From positions 1-28,167 of the forward strand of contig JAEZEQ010000060.1 of NCBI GenBank assembly GCA_023432985.1: 28,167 bases of DNA, in the 5' to 3' direction. The number at the start of each line of letters is the position of its first letter. The first letter of the stretch is position 1. Under the pieces are notes generated by a model that did not search any database, was not told the DNA's origin, and saw only the letters and a program-made list of their open reading frames with translations. Source of the DNA: Bacteroidota bacterium (GTDB lineage Bacteria > Bacteroidota > Bacteroidia > CAIKAF01). Position numbers and translations under genes: made by a program. This document shows, piece by piece, positions 16,291-23,556 of this stretch.

Positions 16291-16761
16291 AATACTCAGG
16301 TTTTATTTTAGTTGACACAGACACTCCGTATTCATTAAAGGCGACAATCTCCTGACCACATCTCGACCGATGCAGTAAGTTATTGAAAACCAATACTATA
16401 TATGAAGTATTCTGTGACGATTTATATTCGCCGATTGGTTTTACAAAAATGGCTAAAATATCCCATTCAAATGCGCTTACTTTTTAGTCAGTTTTCAACA
16501 ATCCCCTAGGCTTTGAGTATCAGGCAATAGCTTAATGAATAACTCAAAATAACCTACTAACCAGCCATTTACAATAAAAGCAATACGATCAGGCTTCTAT
16601 TCAAATTTAACGAAATATGGCTCGAAAGTTGGCCCTGTTTTCGGCATTCGATTAACATAGATTTGTTCATTACCCGGCTTTCTCTGATTAAGAAAGATTT
16701 TTAATCGGGTTTACTTCTATTTTTTCTTAAAAACAGGAAGATATTCTTGTATAAAATGAGA
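16291..16761. other. 471-bp intergenic region upstream of nrdB
   Basis: This stretch has no plausible gene; the open frames I read are about 14 codons or shorter. The nrdB-proximal half carries a candidate promoter and inverted repeats, annotated separately. In the distal half, CTTTCT/AGAAAG (16678-16683/16691-16696) and GATTAA/TTAATC (16686-16691/16701-16706) form mutually exclusive hairpins. Both lie inside a CCCG/CGGG clamp (16673-16676/16706-16709), which shares position 16706 with the second hairpin. No T-run follows on the minus strand, so a terminator for the DUF3109 gene is not convincing. No tRNA or known riboswitch core is visible. Confidence 0.6.
16386..16451 (-). promoter_or_regulatory. 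Candidate nrdB promoter and inverted repeat
   Basis: On the minus strand CATTTTTG (16451-16444) is a 7/8 match to the -7 consensus, with a TTTG 16 nt upstream. Just downstream, perfect 9-nt arms AAAACCAAT (16386-16394) and ATTGGTTTT (16434-16442) enclose 39 nt that contain a second pair, ATACT/AGTAT. CTATATATGA within it resembles one half of an NrdR box, but a second box at the usual spacing is not visible. The transcript start would fall within or next to the repeat, leaving a leader of about 145 nt. Confidence 0.35.
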
Positions 16762-17346
16762 TCAAATTAGTTTTTGCTCTTTCAATTCGGACGCCGCAAC
16801 AAGTAATTCGGCATACCAATCGGCCCCGTATTTACGAATCAAGGGCTCTTTCAAAAAGGCATAAACCGGCACGTTTAATTGTTCGCCACAGGCACAAGCG
16901 GGCTCACAAATATCCCATTCGTGAAACTGAACGGCTTCGAAACGGGCATATTTTTTTATGCGTATGGGATATAAATGGCAACTCAAAGGTTTTTTCCACG
17001 AAGTTTCTCCGTTCAAATTAGCTTTTTCAATCGCACATTTGGCCGTACCATCTTCTTCAAAATAAACATAAGCGCAAGCTCCTCCGGCTTCTATCAATGG
17101 GGTCACCAAATCTCCATCCTCGTCTACCACGGCAAATCCCTGTGTTTCTATAGCCGCAATCCCATCCTCACGCATATATTTTTTTGCAGCCGGGTAAGCT
17201 GCTTCCAGCAAAGCTTTTTCTTCTTCTTCCAAGGGCGCACCGCTATCTCCGTGTACGCAACAAGCACCTTTACAGGCATTCAAATCGCATACGAATTTTT
17301 TCTTAAATACGTCCAGACTTACAATGCTTTTTCCAATCTCAATCAT
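16762..17346 (-). CDS. Cysteine-rich DUF3109-family protein
   Basis: This is a soluble protein of 194 residues with many cysteines, which I assign to the DUF3109 family (related in style to YkgJ-type metal-cluster proteins). Cysteines cluster as CDLNACKGACC (20-30), CAYVYFEEDGTAKC, CHLYPIR and CEPACACG. A zinc or iron-sulfur site is plausible, but the function is not known. I use the ATG at 17346. The frame runs back to 17505, but those 53 extra codons would overlap trpS and contain an out-of-character hydrophobic stretch. A perfect -7 element (TAACTTTG, 17381-17374) lies just upstream of this start, facing that of trpS. Confidence 0.85.
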   Translation of the reverse strand: MIEIGKSIVSLDVFKKKFVCDLNACKGACCVHGDSGAPLEEEEKALLEAAYPAAKKYMREDGIAAIETQGFAVVDEDGDLVTPLIEAGGACAYVYFEEDGTAKCAIEKANLNGETSWKKPLSCHLYPIRIKKYARFEAVQFHEWDICEPACACGEQLNVPVYAFLKEPLIRKYGADWYAELLVAASELKEQKLI

Positions 17347-17363
17347 TTTGCGCTCAGCTTTTT

Positions 17364-17381
17364 TATCTTTGTGCAAAGTTA
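17364..17381. promoter_or_regulatory. Facing -7 elements of the DUF3109 and trpS promoters
   Basis: TATCTTTG (17364-17371, plus) and TAACTTTG (17381-17374, minus) both match TAnnTTTG exactly and face each other 2 nt apart, forming an imperfect palindrome in the 41-bp spacer. Each -33 region would lie at or inside the start of the other gene; I see no good TTTG at either place. Predicted leaders are about 10-20 nt. Confidence 0.45.
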
Positions 17382-17387
17382 CACAAA

Positions 17388-18368
17388 ATGCCACGAATAT
17401 TAACAGGAATTCAAGCCACCGGCATCCCCCATTTAGGAAATATATTGGGAGCCATACAACCCATGATTCAGCATGCACAATTGCCCGAAAATGAATCTTT
17501 TGCATTCATTGCAGACTTGCATACGCTAACGGCCGTAAAAGATTCCGCCCTGCGTGCCTACAATACCCGAGCTGTTGCCGCTGCATGGCTGGCCTTTGGT
17601 TTCGACACCGAAAAAAATACATTTTATCGTCAAAGTGACGTAACCGAGGTATGCGAACTTACCTGGTATTTGAATTGTTTTACCCCATTTCCCATGCTGG
17701 CCAATGCACATTCTTTTAAAGATAAAAGCGAACGCCTGGCCGATGTAAACGCCGGACTGTTTACTTATCCCGTACTTATGGCCGCAGACATTATTCTCTA
17801 CGATATAGATATAGTGCCCGTTGGTAAAGATCAAATTCAACATGTGGAAATGGCTCGTGATATGGCAGGCGCTTTTAATCACACCTATCAAACCGAGACC
17901 TTCCTTTTGCCCGAAGCGGCAGTGGACGAACAAGTGAAAATTATTCCCGGGACGGACGGACAAAAAATGTCTAAATCCTACCAAAATACCATCAATATAT
18001 TCCTCCCCGAAAAGGAATTGAAAAAAAATGTAATGCGTATTATTACGGATTCTACCCCACTCGAAGAACCGAAAAATCCGGACACATGCAATGTTTTTGC
18101 TTTGTATAAACTCATTGCTCAACCCGATCAAATAGAAGAAATGCGCCAAAATTACCTCGCCGGCGGATATGGCTTCGGACATGCTAAAAATGCCTTGTTC
18201 GAACTTCTTTTGCATAATTATGCGGAAGAAAGAAAAATATTCGATTTTTATATGAAGGAAGAAGAAGAACTGGAGAAAAAATTGAATATTGGCGCCGAAA
18301 AAGCAAGACATATAGCCCGAACCAAGTTAAATGAAGTGCGCCAAATATTAGGATTAAAAACTCAATGA
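17388..18368 (+). CDS. trpS: Tryptophanyl-tRNA synthetase
   Basis: This class Ic aminoacyl-tRNA synthetase of 326 residues charges tRNA-Trp. The HIGH-type motif is PHLGN (14-18) in GIQATGIPHLGNILGAI, and the KMSKS loop is GQKMSKSYQN (191-200). The tryptophan-site Asp is Asp134 in VLMAADIILYD, followed by PVGKDQIQHVEMARD. Length matches the compact bacterial form. The TGA stop overlaps the uvrC start (ATGA), so the two are translationally linked. I know of no functional reason for this pairing. Confidence 0.97.
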   Translation: MPRILTGIQATGIPHLGNILGAIQPMIQHAQLPENESFAFIADLHTLTAVKDSALRAYNTRAVAAAWLAFGFDTEKNTFYRQSDVTEVCELTWYLNCFTPFPMLANAHSFKDKSERLADVNAGLFTYPVLMAADIILYDIDIVPVGKDQIQHVEMARDMAGAFNHTYQTETFLLPEAAVDEQVKIIPGTDGQKMSKSYQNTINIFLPEKELKKNVMRIITDSTPLEEPKNPDTCNVFALYKLIAQPDQIEEMRQNYLAGGYGFGHAKNALFELLLHNYAEERKIFDFYMKEEEELEKKLNIGAEKARHIARTKLNEVRQILGLKTQ

Positions 18369-20176
18369 TTCAGGATTTTTCCGAACATATACAAGCCATC
18401 TTACGCAGTATTCCCGACTTACCGGGAGTGTATCAATATTACGGGAAGGACAAAAACCTGCTTTATATAGGTAAAGCAAAAAACCTGAAAAACAGAGTCT
18501 CTTCTTATTTCTCTAATTTTTCTCAACATACCGGAAAAACCAGAGTATTGGTAAAACAAATTGAAGATATTCAATATATTATTACCAATAACGAATTAGA
18601 AGCCTTATTGCTCGAAAATTCTCTGATTAAAAAGCATCAGCCTAAGTATAATATTAACCTTAAAGACGACAAAACCTATCCTTATATTCTCATTAAAAAG
18701 GAAGATTTTCCCCGCGTTTTTCACACCCGTCAACCCGATGATCATCAGGCCGAAGTATTTGGTCCATACGCAAATGTGTATGCCATGCATATCGTACTCG
18801 ACCTCATCAATCAGATGTATAAATTACGAAATTGCAACCTGCATTTGAGTCCCCACAATATAGAAAAACGCAAGTTTAAAGTCTGCCTCGAATACCATAT
18901 CGGCAATTGCAAAGGCCCGTGCGAGGGCCTACAAAGCAGAGAGAATTACGATGAATCCATACAGGAAATCAGAAAAATCTTAAAAGGAAATTTAAAAGAT
19001 CTGCAAGCCTTATTGCATAAAAATATGATGAACTATGCAGAGGCTTATCAATTCGAAGAGGCGCAGGAGATAAAAGAGAAAATTGAACATTTGGAAAAAT
19101 TCCGAAGTAAGAGTGTTGTGGTAAATACGGATATGGAAGATATGGAAATCTATGCCATTCAATCGAACCCCAATACGGCCTATATCACTTTTTTCAGGGT
19201 GATGGACGGAGCGATTATTCAGGCTTTTACGCGCGAAATCAACAAAAAACTGGATGAATCGGATGCGGAATTATTGGAATTTGCCATTCTACAAATTCGC
19301 GAAAAATTAAAAAGTAATACCAAAACCATAATTCTTCCTTTCGAACTCCAAACGCCCCTGCAAGGTGTGCGCTTTATTGTACCCAAATTGGGCGATAAAA
19401 AGAAATTGCTCGAAATGGCAGAGAGAAATAATGTCTTTTACGTAAAAGATAAAATGCGACAAATGGCGTTTAAAGACCCGGAATCGCATAGCAACAGAAT
19501 TTTGGAACAGATTAAAAAAGATTTGCGCTTAAAGGAATTGCCCACTCATATGGAATGTTTCGACAATTCGAATTTTCAGGGCGATTATGCGGTATCGGCC
19601 TGTGTGGTTTTCAAAAATGCCAAAGCGTCGAAAAAGGATTACCGTATTTTTAACGTAAAAACGGTAGTAGGCCCCGACGATTTTGCCACTATGGAAGAGG
19701 TTATTTATCGCCGTTATAAACGCATGATAGAAGAAGAAAGCCCCCTCCCCCAATTGATTGTTATCGACGGTGGTAAAGGCCAACTCGGCGCAGCGGTTAA
19801 CAGTCTACGCAAGTTGAATTTAATGGGAAAAATAGCCGTAATAGGTATTGCAAAAAGATTAGAAGAAATTTATTACCCCGGAGATTCTTTGCCTTTATAT
19901 CTCGATAAAAAATCGGAAACGCTGAAAATTATACAACAAATGCGCGATGAAGCTCATAGATTCGGCATCAGCAATTACCGGAAACGCCACGAGAAAGGGC
20001 TGATTAAAACCGAACTGCACGAGATTAAAGGAATAGGACCCAAAACAGCAGAAAATCTATTGATGCATTTTCGTTCGGTAGCCCGAATTAAAGAAGCTGA
20101 ATTAAAAGATATAGCAGAGCTCATCGGGAATGCTAAGGCACAAATCGTCTATGCACATTTCCATCCAAATAATTAA
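18365..20176 (+). CDS. uvrC: Excinuclease ABC subunit C
   Basis: This 603-residue nuclease makes both incisions around a lesion in nucleotide excision repair. The N-terminal GIY-YIG domain has PGVYQYYG and LLYIGKAKNLKNRV, with Arg44 and Glu84 at the catalytic positions. Four cysteines (157, 174, 182 and 186) match the Fe-S cluster site of the family. The UVR (UvrB-contact) helix pair lies at about 215-250. The RNase H-like domain supplies Asp400 (MECFDNSN), Asp468 (VIDGGKGQL) and His531 (RDEAHRFG). A tandem helix-hairpin-helix ends the protein (IKGIGPKTAENLL). It overlaps trpS by 4 nt and is followed after 5 nt by an unknown secreted-protein gene. Confidence 0.98.
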   Translation: MIQDFSEHIQAILRSIPDLPGVYQYYGKDKNLLYIGKAKNLKNRVSSYFSNFSQHTGKTRVLVKQIEDIQYIITNNELEALLLENSLIKKHQPKYNINLKDDKTYPYILIKKEDFPRVFHTRQPDDHQAEVFGPYANVYAMHIVLDLINQMYKLRNCNLHLSPHNIEKRKFKVCLEYHIGNCKGPCEGLQSRENYDESIQEIRKILKGNLKDLQALLHKNMMNYAEAYQFEEAQEIKEKIEHLEKFRSKSVVVNTDMEDMEIYAIQSNPNTAYITFFRVMDGAIIQAFTREINKKLDESDAELLEFAILQIREKLKSNTKTIILPFELQTPLQGVRFIVPKLGDKKKLLEMAERNNVFYVKDKMRQMAFKDPESHSNRILEQIKKDLRLKELPTHMECFDNSNFQGDYAVSACVVFKNAKASKKDYRIFNVKTVVGPDDFATMEEVIYRRYKRMIEEESPLPQLIVIDGGKGQLGAAVNSLRKLNLMGKIAVIGIAKRLEEIYYPGDSLPLYLDKKSETLKIIQQMRDEAHRFGISNYRKRHEKGLIKTELHEIKGIGPKTAENLLMHFRSVARIKEAELKDIAELIGNAKAQIVYAHFHPNN

Positions 20177-20181
20177 AATAT

Positions 20182-21006
20182 ATGTACGCAAAACTCTATA
20201 TAATATTCGGATTCTTTTTATTTCAAATGCCGTTTTCTATTGCACAAACCCCTTCATTCGAAAAGAATTTTGATGCATATACAAAAACAGCAGAATTTCT
20301 ATATTTCTACGATTATTTAGCCTGGCATTCTTCCGACAGCATCAAAAATAAAGGACCACAAGCCATGGATACATTAGGGAAATACTGGTTTGTTTATTTC
20401 GATGCAAATCAAAATCCGCACGCTGTTTACGGAAAATATGAAAATGATTTATTCCAATTTCAATACCATTTTATTCTCAATGAAAATCAGGAAATACGAG
20501 AGACTAAAGACAGTATAGATCAAAGTATATGCAGAAGATTTTGCAGGGCTATTGATAAAATATATGAAATATACGGCGAAAAGTTAGCCGAAATTCCCAT
20601 TTTGTATAATCATTATATTTATTTTCAATCCGACACCCAGATTGCAGCGACTGCATTCCCTGCCTTTCAGGGCGATCAAATAGCGCCATTTGGATATGAG
20701 GTTTATTTACTGCTCGACGCAGAAGCCAAAAATTTACTGGAAGATAGAAGTTATTTTAGTCCGAAAGGACTTAGGGCCTATGATTTAAACAAAGACAAAG
20801 ATCTGGTTTTGGATTATGGAGAATCTTCCGAATTACGCCTGGGTTCAGTTTTTTACACTTATTATTATACCCGATTGGGATTTCCGGTTGTATTGCATAG
20901 CGCCACGCACGCATATAGTCTGATAGAAGCGAAAAGTAAAAATGCCACGAATTTACAGTGGATCGGATTAGAAAAAGAAGAAAAAAATAAAAAGAAGAAA
21001 AAATGA
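20182..21006 (+). CDS. Secreted protein of unknown function
   Basis: This is a 274-residue protein with a signal peptide (about 1-21, ending in SIAQ). The mature part is rich in Tyr, Phe and Asp, with repeated aromatic pairs (FLYFYDYLAW, VFYTYYYTRLGF). A Lys-rich tail (KEEKNKKKKK) ends the chain. DLNKDKDLVLDYGES resembles a calcium-loop type acidic stretch, but I would not call it one. I recognise no family. It sits 5 nt after uvrC, and its TGA overlaps the bestrophin start (ATGA), so it is part of the trpS-uvrC operon. Periplasmic or surface location is inferred from the signal peptide only. Confidence 0.75.
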   Translation: MYAKLYIIFGFFLFQMPFSIAQTPSFEKNFDAYTKTAEFLYFYDYLAWHSSDSIKNKGPQAMDTLGKYWFVYFDANQNPHAVYGKYENDLFQFQYHFILNENQEIRETKDSIDQSICRRFCRAIDKIYEIYGEKLAEIPILYNHYIYFQSDTQIAATAFPAFQGDQIAPFGYEVYLLLDAEAKNLLEDRSYFSPKGLRAYDLNKDKDLVLDYGESSELRLGSVFYTYYYTRLGFPVVLHSATHAYSLIEAKSKNATNLQWIGLEKEEKNKKKKK

Positions 21007-21869
21007 TTACCTATAATCCCAAAAGTTGGATAACACTTATTTTCGCATTTCACAAAAGCGATACGTTGCGAAAATTATGGAAAGAAATGATCTATATCGG
21101 ATTATTCACTTTGTTGATTGATTTTATCATCATGCGATATATCACCAATACAAGTTATCTCGATAAATTAATCAATGTCTATAGTCTCATCGGGTTTGTT
21201 ATCTCTCTACTTTTGGTATTTCGTACCAATACTGCCTATGATCGGTGGTGGGAAGGACGCAAGAAATGGGGCGAACTGGTAAATGACAGTCGAAACTTGG
21301 GAGTAAAACTCAGTGTTTTACTGAAAGAAGAGGATGATAAGGCCTTTTTCAAACGTATGATACCCAATTTCCTCATTGCTTCGAAAGAACATTTACGCAA
21401 AGGAACACTATTGTTCGAACTCGATTTACATAGCGAAGAAATGAAAATGCTAAATGTAAAAAAACATATACCCATGCAATTGGTATGTATGATGCAAAAT
21501 CGAATCACTCAACTCAATAAAGCCGGAAAAATAAGTAATGAAGATGTAATTCGATTAGACAATAATCTCAATAAACTCCTCGATTCCATTGGAGCTTGTG
21601 AACGTATTAAATCAACCCCTATTCCCTATTCATACAGCTTGTTTATAAAGAAATTCATATTTATTTATGTCATCACTCTTCCCCTCGCTTTTGTAAGCGT
21701 TTTCGGATATTGGTCGGCATTTATTGCCACTTTCATTTTCTATATTTTAGTAAGCATGGAAATTCTTGCAGAAGAAATTGAAGATCCATTCGGAAAAGAT
21801 GATAATGATTTACCGATGGATGAACTTGCTGAAAAAATAAAATCCAATATGGAAGAATTATTCGGATAA
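21003..21869 (+). CDS. Bestrophin-family channel protein
   Basis: This is a 288-residue membrane protein of the bacterial bestrophin (UPF0187/YneE) family, pentameric ion channels related to eukaryotic Ca-activated chloride channels. The signature RTNTAYDRWWEGRKKWG (74-90) follows the second membrane helix. Membrane segments are near 28-45 and 57-73, and two more lie close to the C-terminal third (FIFIYVITLPLAFVSVFG and FIATFIFYILVSMEIL). The acidic motif IEDPFGKDDNDLP downstream is typical of the family. Ion selectivity in this protein is unknown; some bacterial homologues pass cations. It is the last gene of the trpS operon and overlaps the convergent glycosyltransferase gene by 12 nt. Confidence 0.92.
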   Translation: MITYNPKSWITLIFAFHKSDTLRKLWKEMIYIGLFTLLIDFIIMRYITNTSYLDKLINVYSLIGFVISLLLVFRTNTAYDRWWEGRKKWGELVNDSRNLGVKLSVLLKEEDDKAFFKRMIPNFLIASKEHLRKGTLLFELDLHSEEMKMLNVKKHIPMQLVCMMQNRITQLNKAGKISNEDVIRLDNNLNKLLDSIGACERIKSTPIPYSYSLFIKKFIFIYVITLPLAFVSVFGYWSAFIATFIFYILVSMEILAEEIEDPFGKDDNDLPMDELAEKIKSNMEELFG

Positions 21870-22859
21870 AATTGCAAAATCCTGCTTCATCATGCAGTCG
21901 AAATGCCCTTTGGGACAAGCATTAAATCCTATTTTACTACAGGGGCGACAAGATAGATTTTTCACTTCTACATAGCGTGCAGCTTTTAGATTTGAAGGCA
22001 GATAAGGAGCCATACCCAAAGCTGGAGTAGTATTGCCCCAAATCACCACTATATCTTTTTTGAAAGCCGCCGCCACATGCATTAAACCCGTATCGTGTGC
22101 TATAACATGCGCAGCATGCTTTATCATGGCTGCAGATTCGCTCGGACTCAATAGACCCACAAAATTATATATATCGGCTCTATATGCTACCCGCTTCATT
22201 ATAGCTTCAGCTTTTGCCCCATCTTCCGGTCCGCCCAATAGAACCACTTTTCCCTGAACATAATTCAACAACTCCACAAATTTCTCTACAGGCAAAGCTT
22301 TCGTTGCAAACTTTGCGGCTATGGTTATGGCTGTATAATTCTCAATTTGCCCTTCTTTCAATAATGCCGATACTCTATCATCCGCCTCTTTGGGCAAGAA
22401 ATAATCCAATCCTTTTCCATCATTTTCTACCCCTAAAAATCGAAGCGCCTCAAAATATCTGTCCACCACATGAACTTTAGGCATTAGGTCCCACTTAAAG
22501 TTCACATAAAGCCATTTTCGTATATTCAATTTAGGAAATGAAGACTTAGGAACACCAATAAAATGGAGCTTTATAATGAATGTACGTAAATTATTATGCA
22601 AATCTACAACCGCATCTATATGGTATGTAGACTTAATCGATTTTACAAAAGCAGATACCGATTGCCCCTTTTCCAAAGCATGAAAATGATCTACAAACGG
22701 ATTATTATCTATCCACTTCAACATTTCTTTTTTGGTGGCATAATGCAATACACAGTCGTTCCCATATTTCGCCTTGATGGATCGCAAAACGGGTGTAGTA
22801 AGCAATATATCGCCTATCGACGAAAATCGAATAACCAATATGTGCTTTACTTTATCCAT
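21858..22859 (-). CDS. Glycosyltransferase family 9 (heptosyltransferase-like)
   Basis: This is a 333-residue GT-B enzyme of family 9, which transfers heptose from ADP-heptose in lipopolysaccharide core assembly at the cytoplasmic side of the inner membrane. The N-terminal motif is ILVIRFSSIGDILLTTPVLR (7-26). VVDLHNNLRT lies in the acceptor half. The nucleotide-binding motif is AHDTGLMHVAAA (254-265), then VVIWGNTTP. Four C-terminal cysteines (304, 307, 315 and 322, CRPC pattern) are common in this family. The exact acceptor cannot be read from sequence. Its ATG overlaps the sirtuin stop by 8 nt, so it is the last gene of the mfd operon. Its 3' end overlaps the bestrophin gene. Confidence 0.93.
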   Translation of the reverse strand: MDKVKHILVIRFSSIGDILLTTPVLRSIKAKYGNDCVLHYATKKEMLKWIDNNPFVDHFHALEKGQSVSAFVKSIKSTYHIDAVVDLHNNLRTFIIKLHFIGVPKSSFPKLNIRKWLYVNFKWDLMPKVHVVDRYFEALRFLGVENDGKGLDYFLPKEADDRVSALLKEGQIENYTAITIAAKFATKALPVEKFVELLNYVQGKVVLLGGPEDGAKAEAIMKRVAYRADIYNFVGLLSPSESAAMIKHAAHVIAHDTGLMHVAAAFKKDIVVIWGNTTPALGMAPYLPSNLKAARYVEVKNLSCRPCSKIGFNACPKGHFDCMMKQDFAILSE

Positions 22860-23556
22860 GTTTCTCCACTAATTCTGAAACTAATTTAGGTAATTCTACC
22901 GCAGCTGTACCTTTTCTTACATTCACTTTACCATTAAATGCTAAGGTATCGGCATGTGGGTCTACTAAATAAACCTCACAAGTACTCGGTACGCAATGCA
23001 CCAATCCGGCTGCCGGATACACTTGTAAAGATGTACCAACTACCAATAACACATCCGCACTTCTACAAATTTCTTCTGCTTTAGGATATGCCGGCACAGC
23101 CTCTCCAAACCAAACTATATGGGGTCTGAGCTGACTTCCTTTTTCGCATTTATCGCCTTCTTCTAATCTTTTATAAGCCCATGTATATACTAAATTCGAA
23201 TCCAAAGTACTTCGTACCTTCACTAATTCTCCGTGCAAATGATGTATATACGAACTTCCGGCTCTCTCATGTAAATCGTCTACATTTTGTGTAACTATGC
23301 TCACATCAAAGTGCTGTTCTAAGTCGGCCAGCGCCATATGTCCGGCGTTTGGACTAACCTCTTGCAATTGCAATCTACGCTGATTGTAAAATTCTAAAAC
23401 CAATGCCCTGTTTTTATGCCAACCTTGTGGAGAAGCCACATCCATAATATCATGATTTTCCCACAAACCATTTGCATCACGGAAAGTTTTAATACCACTC
23501 TCCGCGCTCATCCCGGCTCCGGTTAAAACCACTATATGCAATTTCTCTTTAGACAT
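22852..23556 (-). CDS. cobB: Sirtuin, SIRT5/CobB-type NAD-dependent protein deacylase
   Basis: This is a 234-residue Sir2 enzyme that removes acyl groups from lysine using NAD. NAD-binding motifs are LTGAGMSAESGIKTFRD (11-27), TQNVDDLHE (89-97) and VVGTSLQVYPAAG (172-184). The catalytic His is His108 in HLHGE. Tyr57-x-x-Arg60 (FYNQRR) is the pair that marks class III sirtuins, which prefer succinyl or malonyl lysine. The usual four zinc cysteines are absent: the region after the active site (about 112-140) reads VRSTLDSNLV and has only Cys137. I use the ATG at 23556, which overlaps mfd by 8 nt. The ATG at 23574 would add six residues and a 26-nt overlap. Confidence 0.94.
   Translation of the reverse strand: MSKEKLHIVVLTGAGMSAESGIKTFRDANGLWENHDIMDVASPQGWHKNRALVLEFYNQRRLQLQEVSPNAGHMALADLEQHFDVSIVTQNVDDLHERAGSSYIHHLHGELVKVRSTLDSNLVYTWAYKRLEEGDKCEKGSQLRPHIVWFGEAVPAYPKAEEICRSADVLLVVGTSLQVYPAAGLVHCVPSTCEVYLVDPHADTLAFNGKVNVRKGTAAVELPKLVSELVEKHG

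Noticed and set aside
16391..16412. NrdR box upstream of nrdB
   Set aside because: CTATATATGA matches only part of the consensus, and a second box at about 31 nt is missing, so I mention it only as a weak half site.
16291..16500. Cobalamin riboswitch controlling the nrd operon
   Set aside because: I looked on the minus strand for the B12-box core and the conserved junctions and found none. The encoded enzyme is oxygen-dependent class Ia, which would make such control less expected.
17347..17505. 53-codon N-terminal extension of the DUF3109 protein
   Set aside because: It would overlap trpS by more than 100 nt and run through the facing promoters. The ATG at 17346 gives a normal family start.
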